A DNA stretch of 64,000 nucleotides from Anastatus disparis (GCA_017163975.1 JAFFSR010000237.1:6696001-6760000), one strand, 5' to 3'. Numbered from the stretch's first letter, positions 24,088 through 35,896 are shown. Notes: generated by a model not told the origin, from the sequence alone. Program-made: numbers and translations.

Positions 24088-24249
24088 TATTTTTATATAA
24101 AGTAACATAAATAATTAATATTAATAGAAATAGTAAAAATATTTATTTAGAGTTTAGATAAAAATTATATTATATAATAAATTAAATAATATTACATTAT
24201 ATAATATAATATTAATAATAAATGTTTAATATATAATTATATTTATAGC

Positions 24250-24297
24250 ATAACTGGGGGTTGGCGAGCAGCGCGAGCAGGGGGGTACCCCCCCTAG
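24250..24297 (+). other. Helitron 3' terminal hairpin and CTAG end
   Basis: TTGGCGAGCAGCGCGAGCAG leads into the stem GGGGGG-TA-CCCCCC (24,280-24,293), then CTAG and T. This is the rolling-circle stop signal architecture. Confidence 0.88.
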
Positions 24298-25072
24298 TAT
24301 ATATATATATATATATATATCATCCAAAAAAAGTAGTTTTCATGGGATTGGGTCCACTTACGTAGGTCCAAGGTACAAAAAAAATTTATATTGTGTATTC
24401 TTAAAGCAGATGTTTTTCAAAAATATTTTAACCGAATTTCATAAAAATCTAAGCATTAAATATAATGTGATGAATATTTAAAAAAATAAAAGATATGCAC
24501 TTCAATCACGATTATCTTAGAATAGTGTTTTTATAAAAACGTTTTCAGGGTGACCACATTCACGAAAGAAATATTCATTTAATACATATAAAATTTTTAT
24601 TATTTATTATTTATAATAATAGCTAGCGACTAAACCAAAAAATTTTAATTGAAAAAAAAATTTCTTTAAAATAAAAAAACCGAAAGATTTGCTCCATGAA
24701 AAATAAATTTTCGTAAGTGTCATTATTATTTTAAAATTAATATATTGGTATGTTCAAACATTAGAAAATCAAAACTACACAAAGATTAGAATATCTTCAC
24801 AAAGATTTGCTCGTCAGTTAAAATAAAATTTGTATTAAATTAATTCGTTACTTTAATTTTCAATAAAATTTAAATACGTCACAAAAAATATAAAATTTAC
24901 CTTTAGTAGCGCAATATCGTACCCAAGATCGTGCACATTGTCAAGCTCAAAATCACCATGTACGATAATTTTTTCGATTTCATAAAATAATCCTTTGGTT
25001 TTTTTAGAACTTCCAGATGAAATGCCGTAAATACTGGGCCTTAAACTATATTAAATAATTTTACTCGTATTA

Positions 25073-26418
25073 TCACACGGAAATGACAGATAACAGCTAG
25101 GCTATATTTGTCACATTAGTGATCAATGTGTGTCGAAAATTTTGAGTTTCCACATAGATGGGCGATGTGTGCACGCCGAATTTCTATGTTTGCGCATTGT
25201 CTAACTACACTCAACTCATAGGAGGTTGTCACACTGATCATCTTTTATTTTCGCACTGCTTGTCAATGTGTAAACATAGAAATTTTAAATCTGACATGTA
25301 TGGAAAAAAAATAAATTAAAATGAAACTAAGGTTATGATCCTCGGTATCAATGAATATCTGAATTGGAAGATAATTGTGACTTTAATATATTAATTAGTG
25401 CTATTCTAATTATAAAATTTTTAATTTAGTCAAAAACATTATGATTAATAATTTTAACGTGAGAAATTATTGCTGTTAGCAATTCAATGTTGAAATCATC
25501 AAAAATTATGTGGGTGGAGTTCGATGTTTCGAAAATCTGTTATTTTTTTGAGCTTAAAAATTTCCAATATCACATTCTTATTATTTATATAAATTGAATA
25601 GAAATTTCGTTTTTAATTCATGTTTGTAATCGAAACGTATTCATTCAAATAAATTATGATTAATATTTAGAACTGTAATAAGTATTCAGACAATAATATA
25701 ATGATGAGGTACTTTGAAATTTCTAATATAGTATTTCAATGAATTTTTTTTTTAATACTTATTGAAAATTTCATTAAAAACCCGAAATATTTCATCATTT
25801 TACGGTATTCTGTATACTTGTTACAATTCTAAGGCGATTATAATTTATACGAATAAATGCATGTCGATAACAAACATGAATTAAAAATTGACTTTCTATA
25901 CAATTTAAATAAATATTATGAAAAAGCCATTTGAAATTTCAAAATTCTAAAAAAGATAATGGACTTTCGAAACATTGAACCCTACGTATATTATTTTCAA
26001 TGATTGAATTGCTAAAAGCAATAATTTCTCATGTTAAAATTAATAATAATAATGTTTTTGATTAAATTAAAAATTTTATAATTAGAATAGCACTAATTAA
26101 TATATTAAAGTCACAATTATCTTCCAATTCAAATATTTATTGATACCGAGGATCATAACCTTAGTTTTATTTTAATTTATTTTTTTTCCATACATGTCAG
26201 ATTTAAAATTTCTATGTTGACACATTGACAAGCAGTGCGAAAATAAAAGATGATCAGTGTGACAACCTTCTATGAGTTGAGTGTAGTTAGACAATGCGCA
26301 AACATAGAAATTCGGCGTGCACACATCGCCCATCTATGTGGAAACTCAAAATTTTCGACACACATTGATCACTAATGTGACAAATATAGCCTAGCTGTTA
26401 TCTGTCATTTCCGTGCAG
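25073..26418. mobile_element. 1.35-kb foldback element in intron 3 of gene B, TA target site
   Basis: The two halves are near-complete inverted repeats. The left arm begins CACGGAAATGACAGATAACA and the right arm ends TGTTATCTGTCATTTCCGTG; similarity continues almost to the centre near 25,745. It is flanked by TA on both sides (25,071-25,072; 26,419-26,420). The matching intron of gene C reads straight through this point, which confirms an insertion. No open frame of note. The TA duplication suggests mobilisation by a Tc1/mariner-type enzyme, but the family is not assigned. Confidence 0.85.
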
Positions 26419-26546
26419 TAATGATAAAATAGTTTATGTCAATTAGTTTAATTTAGGAAAATATCTACATTTTACTTTTTAATAGATACATCTTTATGAT
26501 AATCAAAAGTAGATTGATTATTCTGTATGTAAACCATAAAATTAAT

Positions 26547-26734
26547 CAACTCGACTTTGTCCCCTAAAAGATTCTAATTTAACTTAGCGCACAAAAAAGT
26601 AGTGCCTCGGGTTTGCTAACTCCTTATTATAACTCCTGCTTAAGCATAGGAGTTATAACGTTTTTATGGCCAAAGTTACTACTTTTTTGTGCGATAAGTT
26701 GAATTAGAACCTTTTAGTGGACAAAGTCGAGTTG
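26547..26734. mobile_element. 188-bp MITE in intron 3 of gene B
   Basis: Terminal inverted repeats CAACTCGACTTTGTCC / GGACAAAGTCGAGTTG extend inward through GCGCACAAAAAAGTAGT / ACTACTTTTTTGTGCG, about 60 bp per arm. There is a small central palindrome (ATAACTCCTGCTTAAGCATAGGAGTTAT-like). No coding capacity. Confidence 0.82.
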
Positions 26735-27784
26735 TTACGTTTTAAAAAGCTTTGCTGAGTTATGATCTTCTTCATCCCACCCAACGTCATTCGGTCTGTA
26801 TTGGTCCATAAGGTTAACGTCAATGTTTTATTATCTGCTGACAGCATAGAATCGAATTTCGAAAGTTGATTTGATTATTATTTAAATACATAAAGCTAAC
26901 TGATCTCCGGCCACATAGCGACCATCTGATCTAGTCTATTAAAAAAAGATGAACCGAAAAATCAATGAAACTTTATAATACAATGAGTTAATTTTTGTAA
27001 TATAATGTTAAGATGTTAGGTTAATATATCTTAAAGGTACAAAAAGTTAATTGTGTTAATGAGATAGAAGCAATAAAATTAATAATTACCAAGCAGATAT
27101 TGTATAATTTACCGAATACAATGAGCAGCCGTAATTATCCAATACTTCGAAATTATTGCTCCACCACAGGCAAAAACATTATGTTTATCAAGAAGAGCAA
27201 CCTTTATTTTAGTAAAGAAAGCAAAAGTTTAATATGATATTAAATTGTGTAATTGAATAAAAATGATTTAATACTTAAAATGAATAAACTGATATCGAAT
27301 ATTCATAATTATAATAAAAGTTCAATTTCGTAACAATATTTATTTAAAAATTTTTGAAAGAACTGAAAAAAGTTCTAGTAAATACATGTGTTTAGAACTG
27401 TTACAAGTTTTTCATTGTCTAACAACTATAAAAACACTTTGGTGACTGTGTTTTTTTAATTTACTTTTATAGTTGAACATTTATAAATCATAATAATTAC
27501 CACGCACATAAAAAGGCGCTTCTTTTATTGAAATAAAAGTACCATTGTCGATAGATTCTACAAAAATTATGTAAAATTAAATTTTTGAAGTATAACGAAT
27601 TAATAAAAATAAAAATCAGTTCACCTGTTCCAAGAAAAAATGTACTTATAATAAATAATAGAATATATAAAATATCCATGTTAAAACTATTGTACTTAAA
27701 ATTTAATCATCCAAAGTGGCAGTTCTTTCAAAGAAGTACTGTCATACTAACATCATTTCTGAAAAAGCATCTCAAATGTTCTGG

Positions 27785-27797
27785 AGCTATCTTATCT
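27785..27797 (-). promoter_or_regulatory. GATA-type motif upstream of gene B
   Basis: GAGATAAGATAG on the minus strand, about 110 bp upstream of the gene B ATG. It aligns with the motif of A, C and D, so the promoter sequence of the broken gene is kept. Confidence 0.4.
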
Positions 27798-27999
27798 CAA
27801 CGATAAATAAGAAATAAAATTATGTAAAAAATTATCATTCTTCATTGAATTTGAAATAAGTTCATAATTTTATTTTGGATTTAAATATAAATCTGTAAAT
27901 AACAACCTATTTTGATTTCTATAGTGAAAGAAAAACATTTTATATGCAAACAGCATAAAAATAACCTTATAAAGTAAAAAACTTTTTGAAAATATATTT

Positions 28000-28330
28000 T
28001 AGATTTTAGTTAAATCAGTGCTGTTATGCAATATTTTCGGCTTTTTGTAAATTAGAATAAAAAAAGTCATTTTTAGTTTTGCTATACTGAGAGTTTTAGT
28101 GGTAAAATAATTTAGACAATAGTTTTGCTCTAATAATTTTATTCATTTAGAACATGTGACAATGTTGCTGTAACATCATATATAAGCAGTGCTTTTTGAT
28201 AAAAAATTATATAAATGATAAAAATCTTAAAATGCTTTATAATCGTTTATATATGTTGAATTAGTACATTGTAGAACTATTCGGATAATTTTTTTTCTGC
28301 ATTCTAAATAATTGACAAAGCTATTATTTT
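28000..28330. repeat. Duplicated intergenic spacer, copy 3 (between B and C)
   Basis: Shares GTGGTAAAATAATTTAGACA, AGTTTTGCT and the TTTTATTC-TTTAGAACATG block with the other spacers. It is followed by the foldback element below, absent from the other spacers. Confidence 0.7.
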
Positions 28331-28394
28331 CAAATTATTTTATGCTATCGAAGATGGAATAAGTTTCATATAATCATCTTTCAGGTAAAAGAGT

Positions 28395-28890
28395 GATTTT
28401 CAAAATCGTCCATTCTGGTTAGTTCGTAATTTTTTAAAAATTTTGTGCCAAGTTATTGCATATCATTAGAACATGTTATTGAGAAAATTCCAATATGAAT
28501 TCAGCTTTGGTATTTTAGGTATGAGCGGTATATGTCACAATACTCGTGATCTCATGTTTCCAATATAACCTTTAAGATTCTCTGATTTTTAGATTTTAAA
28601 AATTTTGCCCGACATATTGGGTCCACTATCTTGAATTATGAAATTTTGACATTAGGTAACCACTTGACTTTGATGAAAGGCCATCTAAAAAACTGTGAAC
28701 CTTTAAGATTTACAGTGATCTGTTCGATACATATGATCATGAGTATTATGATATGAATCACTCATGTCTCCAAAATCAAAGTTGAACTCATCTTGGAATT
28801 TTCTCAATAATATATTCTAATGATATACAATGACTTAGAACAAAATTTTTAACGAATTACAATTTTAAAAAAAGGACTACTATCGGGCTG
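28395..28890. mobile_element. Foldback element in the B-C spacer
   Basis: The left arm (about 28,420-28,600) contains TATCATTAGAACATG, ATTGAGAAAATTCCAA and CCTTTAAGATT. The right arm (about 28,690-28,865) carries their reverse complements. Arms are around 180-220 bp and imperfect, with a short central loop. The ends are approximate. No coding potential seen. Confidence 0.7.
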
Positions 28891-29023
28891 TTTTTAAGGT
28901 TAATTTGCCATAAGTGTTTTCGACATTTTCTTTTTTTCAAGACTATATTCACTCAATTTTGCATATTTATTTAATATAATCGCTTTTGAATAATATAACT
29001 TTTTTCATATTAATTATCTATAA

Positions 29024-32000
29024 TTATAAGTATTTTAATCCTGTGTGCATTAATATCCAATCAGAAAAAAAATAAATTTTTGTATAACCACCGGGATGAT
29101 CTCCTTTCATTGGTTTCCTATAACAATTTGGACCTGTGGAAACAATACCAGCTAATTCGCCATTAATAATACCTGGTCCACCGGAATCTCCAGGGCAGGC
29201 ATCTGATGTACGATCACCAGCACAAAAATGCCTATCTCCTACCTCACAACCACTTATTTCTCCGTAGAACTTTGGTTCGACTACTACAAGTTCAGCTCTT
29301 TTTAAGACTAAAAGATCAGGTCGCGAAAACTAAAATAAAGGAAAGATTTTTCATATCAAGTATTACGTAATAAAAAATATTTGAAATAATGAATTTTATA
29401 AGAAATAGGTTTTCGTAAATTTACAGTGAAAGTAATCATTTGCACGATTGGAAGGTTTGATTTTATAATTTTAATTACACTTTCATATAACGATTTATGA
29501 TGAAAAATATGATTAACAACATTTAACTTACACCTTGACTTCCCATACCAATCAGAACTAGAGTATCGCCAGGTTTTGGCGGAGCCGATGCAATTGGAAT
29601 TGGTTGTTGATATTCATTAAATGAAATCGGCACTTTTAACTGCAAAATAAAGATTTGTAAAATTTCATATATATTCTACACAATAATTAGTAGTTCTTAA
29701 AGGATAATGTGTACTCATTTATTTCAAATAGAAAAAATTTGTATTGAATAATCTTTAAGTATATGTTCTGAAGAATATCTTCACCAAATTTCATAAAAAT
29801 CAAAGCATCAGTTTATTAACTTAAAAAAAGCGTACAATATTGAAAAAAATATAAGTTGAAAACTTATTGTTAAAATTTTATGAATTTTTGCGTTCATGAA
29901 GTGGTTATTGTTGTTGAGGTAGGATTAAATTAATTTCTTGCTCTAATATTCAATATATTTTAAATAAGTCGCAAGGAATAGAAAGTATACCTTCAGTAGT
30001 GCAATATCGTACCCAAAATCCTCAATGTCCAGCTCATAATCACCATGTACGATGATTTTTTCGATTTTATAAAATAATCCTTTGGTTTTTATAGAACTTC
30101 CAGAAGAAATGCCATAAATAGATTCACTAAAAAAACACTCAATAATTTTACTTATATTAATATTAATGATAAAATAATTTATGTTTGATTTATGAAAAAG
30201 TCTATATTTAATTTTTTAATAAATGAATCTTCACAATAGTCAGAAAATATATTAATTATTATTCTTATGAACCATAAAATAATTCTAATGTTAAAAAGTG
30301 ATTAATGTAATTTAGATGTTAGACAAAAATAATTTGAAGATACAAATCGTTAAGAGTGTAAATAAGATAAAAGCCAATTAGAAAAAAAAGTTTTATGTTA
30401 CATAGTTTAAACACACATAAAATCACTTTATTCCTATCTAAACAATAATGATCACTTTATTTCCTGGAAAAGCGGATTAAAAGTAAGATATTTTAATCTT
30501 ACCACAATAGTATTGGCTTCTTTATTCACTCAAAAAACGGGTCGAAAATAAGTCGATTCTTACGTCTAAATTTAACGGTAGTAATGAAGTTTAAATAAAT
30601 AACAACAACGAATGATTAAACTATTAAAAATGATTAAGAGAGTAGAAAATTTTAATAAAAAGGATTCATATATTAAAAAATGTATGGAATTTCAATTTTA
30701 ATTTTTTTTTAATTAGGTCCTCTTATTGTAAATTAATAAAGTAGCCGTTGTTAAGATAGGAATAAAGCATTATGCAATTCAGTTTTAAAGACTATTTTTC
30801 CTTCATACCCGTGCCGAAACTTTGCCTAAAAGTGCTCCTCATGCGGCAGGGAACCGGCCGAATACATTCGTGTTATTCCGTTACATACGTGCGCAGAACG
30901 CACCGCGCAGCTACGAACTGTACGTCTTCTCGGTCGCTTCGCTGTCTGCTGTATACTTAAACTATATCTATATATACGCGAATGTCTAACCTCAGCATTA
31001 AATAGATAAATGCATACATCATACTTGTAGTTATTAAATAAACAAACACACTCGATATTAATACACTAATATACATATAATAGTTTAAATTATAACGAAT
31101 TATAACTTTCGTTTAAAATAGATATTCTTTTTCATACACGTTTCTTTTAATTCACGACACTCTTTTAAACACTTCATGATTGTTTTTGTACAAAGAAAAT
31201 AATTAAATTCACGTTTTTACACTTTTTGCTTTACATGTTTTGTTTTTGTGCACTTGATATTAATGCATTTATATTTATTAAAATGAACTATATCTTTACT
31301 AACATACACAATTGTTTTAACTCACAATTTTTTCTTTTGCTCTTTAAAAGGTTTTCATACACAAAATATAGTAATATAAAAGTATTATAAACACATTTCA
31401 TTATTTCTCACGTTTTTTATATTTGAATTATCATTTATATATTTATTGTGTATCTTATGTTAACTGCTATGTGTGCTGCTATGTTCGGTTTTTTCTCTCT
31501 CTCTTTCTCTACCTAACTCAACTGTATATTGTAATTGCTTGCGCATGCGCGCTACAACGAAATAACGTAACAGATGACTCTTCGCTTTTGACGAATTTTT
31601 TTTTTATTAAAAATGGAGTTTTATCACTTTTTGGGGTGGCAAAGTTCCGGCCGGGCATGAAGGAAAATCGTATACGTTCCTCGGCACGAAACAGGCTCAT
31701 CATATGCGCGTGTTTTGCTTCGCTCGGCTTCGCCTCGTGAAGCAAACCAACACGCGCATGGAATGAGCCTGTTCCGTGCCTCGGAACGTAATATACTATT
31801 CCCTCGAGTATTTACTCTACACGCTTCACTTTGCTCCGCAAACTCACCCTCAGGAGAAATATGCAACTTTACTCCCTTGTTATATAAGGTACTGTTAAGT
31901 ATATTTTAATTCTCTAAAATACTTATAAGTTACATATAAAAAAAAATTCACAATCATCCAGTGAATAGTATGTAACTTACTCAATACAATGAGCGGCTGT

Positions 32001-32853
32001 CACTATCCAATACTTCGAAATTATTGTTCCAGCACAGGCAAAATCATTGTCTTTATTGATAAGAGCAACCTTTATTATAGTAAAAAAAGGAAATGTTTAA
32101 TATGATACTGAATTGTGTCACACTAGAGATTTTCATGTAAACTGAATATACATGAGTTAATACTCAAAATAAATTGATATTGAATATAAATGATCACAAT
32201 AAAAGTTTGATTCCATAAAAATATTTATCTAATTTAACTTCTATTCAAAATTCTTTTCTTTAATATTTAAAGAGTATCAGATTAAAAAAAAAGGTCTGTT
32301 AATCTATATACTGCAACTTTTTTAATAAATATCTGAAATTAAAATTTATAATAAGTTGTTTTCTACAAAATTTCAAAGTGAAAATAAACATAAAAAATTG
32401 GAAAATTTATCTTTTTACTTATTTTAAAATTACAAATAATATTTAAAAAGAAATTTTCAACAAAAATCTATTCTCTATCATATGAAAATCACGTTTAAAT
32501 TTTCTCAAAATTTGGTAATCAATCTTAGAATGAATCATTGCTAAAATTAGTTTGACTATCACTGTAATTATAGTTGATGTAAGTTTCTCATTGTATAAAA
32601 ATCAAGAAATAACTTTTGCGGTAATTACCTTTGATTTATTTACATATTTAAAATTTATAATATATATAGTACTACTCACAAAATAAGGCGCATCTTTTAT
32701 TGAAATGAAAGTACCATTACTGACAGATTCTATAAAACATTTATGAAGAGTTATATTTTTGAAGTATAATGAATTAATAATAATAAAAATCAGTTCACCT
32801 GTTCCTAAGAAGAATATACTTGTGGTAAAAAATAAAATATATAAAAAGTCCAT
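29024..32853 (-). CDS. Gene C: secreted trypsin-like serine protease (S1A), six exons
   Basis: Exons 32853-32799, 32729-32680, 32069-31981, 30126-29991, 29639-29532, 29329-29024. Total 744 nt, 247 aa, GT-AG throughout, same phases as A and D. Signal peptide 1-20, then V21-S-N-G with no basic activation residue. Triad His62, Asp105, Ser195. The S1 pocket Asp189 and S-T-G plus PGGY wall residues keep both pocket glycines, so trypsin-like specificity is more likely than in A. One usual cysteine (in the K-L-C position) is Tyr168; a new Cys sits six residues later (Cys174), so the C168-C182 type disulfide is shifted. Intron 3 (1,854 bp) carries an inverted-repeat element and a GC-rich hairpin. C and D share the TGP-[NS]-C and MHTG features and form one subgroup. 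Confidence 0.88.
30800..31663. mobile_element. Terminal-inverted-repeat element in intron 3 of gene C
   Basis: The left end CTTCATACCCGTGCCGAAAC-TTTGCC faces the right end GGCAAAGTT-CCGGCCGGGCATGAAG. The homologous gene D intron lacks this block (it goes straight from the TATTTCTTCTT region to TTTATTCTCCCTGC), so about 1 kb including the next hairpin was inserted. Internally there is a GC-richer patch at 30,840-30,950 and AT-rich remainder. No transposase frame; non-autonomous. Confidence 0.72.
31673..31790. repeat. GC-rich 118-bp hairpin
   Basis: TACGTTCCTCGGCACGAAAC...GCGCGTGTTTTGCTTC folds on GAAGCAAACCAACACGCGC...GTTCCGTGCCTCGGAACGTA, with a stem of about 48 bp and a short GC-rich loop. 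It stands out sharply by composition from the surrounding intron. Open frames on both strands here (up to 105 codons) are translations of the hairpin. It may be a foldback repeat nested beside the previous element, or an RNA hairpin; the first is more likely. Confidence 0.8.
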
Positions 32854-32958
32854 GTTATAATTATTGTACTTCAAGTTTAATGATTTGAAGCAGCTGTTCT
32901 GTCAGAGAAATACTATCATACTAACATGATTTCTATATGAGCATCTCAAATGTTGCGA

Positions 32959-32976
32959 AGTTATTTTATCTTATCG
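32959..32976 (-). promoter_or_regulatory. GATA-type motif upstream of gene C
   Basis: GATAAGATAAAATAA on the minus strand, in the same place relative to the ATG as in A, B and D; here the second GATA is changed to AATA. Confidence 0.4.
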
Positions 32977-33229
32977 ATGAATAAGGAATAAATTTATGTA
33001 AAAAATTATCATTCTTCATTGAGTTTGAGACAATTATGAGCTTAAGCTCATAATTTTATTTTTAATCAAAATAGAAATCTGTAAATAACAACCTATTTTG
33101 ATTTCTATAGTGAAAGAAAAAAATTCATATGCTAACAACATTGAAATCGTTTTATACACGGAGAAATTCAATTACAAGACGAAATTTTGTTTCTTACATT
33201 TAAAGATAACTTAATTATAAAATAACTTT

Positions 33230-33610
33230 AGAGTTCAAAACTTATCGAAAGTCTATTTGTCTTAGATTTTTTTGAGTCAGTGCTCTTACAGACTGTTGTC
33301 TAACATTTGTTTATTAGAATAAAAATAAGTAATTTTTAGTTTTGGTATACTGGGAGTTTTAAGGGTGAAATAATTTGGACAATAGTATTGCTTGAAACTT
33401 TTATTTTTTTAGAACATGTGACATTTTTTATGCAACATTATGTAAGTAATACTTTCCGCTAAAAAATTATGTAAGCAAAAATCTTGAAATTAACATTTTT
33501 CATGTGTTCTTTGGATCAGTATATTGTAGATTGGTTCGGTTAACTTTTTGTTAACATTCCAGATGATTTGCAAAGCCTTTTTTCAGAGAATTTAACATTC
33601 TCTAAGAAAA
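33230..33610. repeat. Duplicated intergenic spacer, copy 4 (between C and D)
   Basis: Matches copy 3 best (TTTAGTTTTGGTATACTGGGAGTTTTA region and the TTTTTTTAGAACATGTGACA block). Between the gene C promoter and the gene D 3' end, with no coding potential. Confidence 0.72.
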
Positions 33611-33716
33611 AATCGACATTATCCTTTATTAATCAGTAAGAATTTATTCGCACACTTACGTATTAATTCAATATGATAATTTATAAAATATAAAATTTTT
33701 CTATATTTACTTATAA

Positions 33717-35896
33717 TTATAAGTATTTTATTCCAGTGTGCATTATAATCCAATCAAAGAAGAAATGAATATTTGTATAATCTCCGGGATCCCCTTTTTT
33801 CATTCGTTCATCAGACTCACAACTTGGACCTGTGGAAACGATACCAGCAAATTCGCCATTAATAATACCTGGTCCACCGGAATCTCCAGGGCAGGCATCT
33901 GATAAACGATCACCAGCACATAAATCACTACCTCCCAGCCCATAACCTCTTCTTTCGTCGCAGAACTTTGGATCTCCTACTACAACTTCAGTTTTCTTTA
34001 AGACTAAAGGATCAGGACGTAAATACTAAAATAAAGAAAAAATTTTTTATATCAAGTATTAAGTACTTAAAAAAAATATTTGAAATAATGGATATCATGA
34101 GAAAAAAATTTTATTGAATTTTCAGTAATTATTTGCAGGAGTAGAAGATTTGTGTTTATAATGTTGATTACCCTTTTATAAAACGATGATTTATGATACA
34201 AAATAGAATCAAAAACATTTAACTTACACCTTGACTTCCCATACCAATCACAACTAACGTATCGCCAGGTTTTGGTGGAACAGATGCAATTGGAATTGGT
34301 TGTTGATATTCATTAAAGGAAATCGGTACTTTCAACTGTAAAATGAAGATTTGAATAATTTAACATGTATTATATATAAAGATAAGTCATTTTCAAGGAA
34401 TTAAGTTTACTCGTGTAGGTTTAAGATACCAAATAAATTTGTATTGAAAATTTGTAAAAGCAGGCAATATTGAAAAATATCAAAATGGAAAATTTATTAA
34501 TAATTTTATGAATTTTCGAGTTAATAAAGCGGCTATTGTTGCTGAGGTAGAAGTAAATTGATTTCTTGCTCTAATATTCAATATATTTTAAATAAGTCGC
34601 AAAAAATATAAATTATACCTGTAGTAGTGCAATATCGTACCCAAGATGGTGTTCACTGTCCACCTCATAATCACCGTGTACGATGATTTTTTTAATTTTA
34701 TAAAATAATCCTTTGGTCTTTAAAGAACTTCCAGAAGAAATGCCATAAATAGATTTACTAAAAAAATATTTAATAGTTTTACTTGTATTAATTGGTTTAT
34801 ATAAAAATCTATATTTAACTTTTTAATAGATAAATCATTACAATAGTCAGAAAATATATAAATTATTATAAACCGTGAAATAAACCTAATGTTAAAAAGA
34901 GATGAACCGAATAATGTTATAAAACTTCATGACACAATAAGCTAATTTCGATTACGTGAAGTTTAGATGTTAGACAAAAATAGTTTGAAGATACTAATCG
35001 TTAAGAGTGCAAATGAGATAAAAGACAATTAAAAAAAAAAGTTTTACGATAATTTAAACATGCATAAAATCACTTTATTCCTATCTAAACAATAATGACC
35101 ACTTTATTTTCTTGAAAAGCAGGTCGTAAGTAAGCTTTTTTTTATGTCCAAAATTTAGCGGGAATAATGAAGTTCAACGGACTGAAAACATCAAATTCCA
35201 TTTTCATCGCTGAGATGTATTTGGTACTTTCAGCCCGACATTGAGAAAAATTTATAAAATTATCATTTTAATTTTTTTTTAATTAGGTTTAGGTATGAAT
35301 AAATATCATTATGCAATTCGGTAGTAAAGTCTATTTCTTCTTTGGGTATTTATTCTCCCTGCTTCTTTTTGCTCTTTCGGATTGCAAACTCACCCTCGGG
35401 ACTACAACTTTACAATACTTCAAAATTTGTATAAAATAATTCAAATATAACGAATAATACTTATAAGTTACATATTAAAAATAAATTCACAATCATCAAG
35501 TGAAAAATATATAACTTACTCAATACAATGAGCAGCCGTAACTATCCAATACTTCGAAATTATTGCTCCACCACAGGCAAAATCATTGTCTTTATTGATA
35601 AGAGCAACCTTTATTATAGAAAAAAAGCAAATCTTTATTATGATACTGAAATGTGTCACAATAGAGATTTTGAAGTAAACTGAATAAAAATGGTTTGATA
35701 TTAAAAATAAACTGATACTCACAAAATAAGGCGCTTCTTTTATTGAAATAAAAGTACCATTGTTAATAGATTCTATAAGAAATTTATTTAGAATTACATT
35801 CTTGAACTATAATAAATTAATAATAATAAAAATCAGTTCACCTGCTCCAAGAAAAGATGTACTTATAATGAAAAATAAAATATACAAGAAGTCCAT
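33717..35896 (-). CDS. Gene D: secreted trypsin-like serine protease (S1A), six exons
   Basis: Exons 35896-35842, 35772-35723, 35608-35520, 34757-34619, 34335-34228, 34025-33717. Total 750 nt, 249 aa, all GT-AG. Signal peptide 1-20, mature start I21-N-N-G. Triad His62 (VTAAHC), Asp106 (YDIALL), Ser196 (CPGDSGGP). All three standard disulfide pairs present. Asp190 in the S1 pocket and S-T-G/PGDY walls predict Arg/Lys preference. It is the most upstream gene in the transcriptional direction and the most compact, with no large insertion, so it is a useful reference for the ancestral unit. Secreted role unknown; digestive, immune or venom use are all possible. Confidence 0.88.

Larger units (their letters stand above)
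18373..24297 (+). mobile_element. Helitron (Rep/helicase rolling-circle transposon), 5.9 kb
   Basis: The 5' end is TCTTCCTATATTATATAG, preceded by A. The 3' end has a GC hairpin (GGGGGG-TA-CCCCCC) followed by CTAG, then T. A|TC...CTRR|T is the diagnostic Helitron boundary. The 3' subterminal words GGCGAGCAGCGCGAGCAGG are typical of animal Helitrons. Inside are a degenerate Rep-helicase frame (plus), an antisense zinc-finger frame, an acidic ORF and a pair of inverted repeats of about 340 bp enclosing all of these. It is inserted in intron 4 of gene B, antisense to that gene. The element is probably inactive given its frameshifts and the truncated Rep N-terminus. Confidence 0.88.
17732..27679 (-). 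pseudogene. Gene B: serine protease paralogue, broken by a stop and swollen introns
   Basis: The same six-exon structure as A, C and D: 27679-27625, 27557-27508, 27201-27113, 25039-24901, 18303-18196, 18052-17732. The lengths add to 762 nt and phases agree throughout. His62 (TAAHC), Asp106 (YDIALL) and the GDSGGP serine are all present, and the last exon is intact. However, exon 5 begins TGA (18,301-18,303, minus) where A has CTA and C and D have TTA/TTG, and no other acceptor AG is nearby. Translation would stop after 111 residues, before the catalytic serine. Intron 4 is 6,597 bp and holds the Helitron; intron 3 is 2,073 bp and holds two foldback elements. The exon 2 donor is GTGCGT rather than GTRAGT. 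Since the other exons look well kept, loss is probably recent, or the stop could be a sequencing error or an allele. Confidence 0.8.

Noticed and set aside
31423..31909. Four overlapping frames of 64-105 codons on both strands
   Set aside because: They arise from the GC-rich hairpin, which has few stop codons in any frame.
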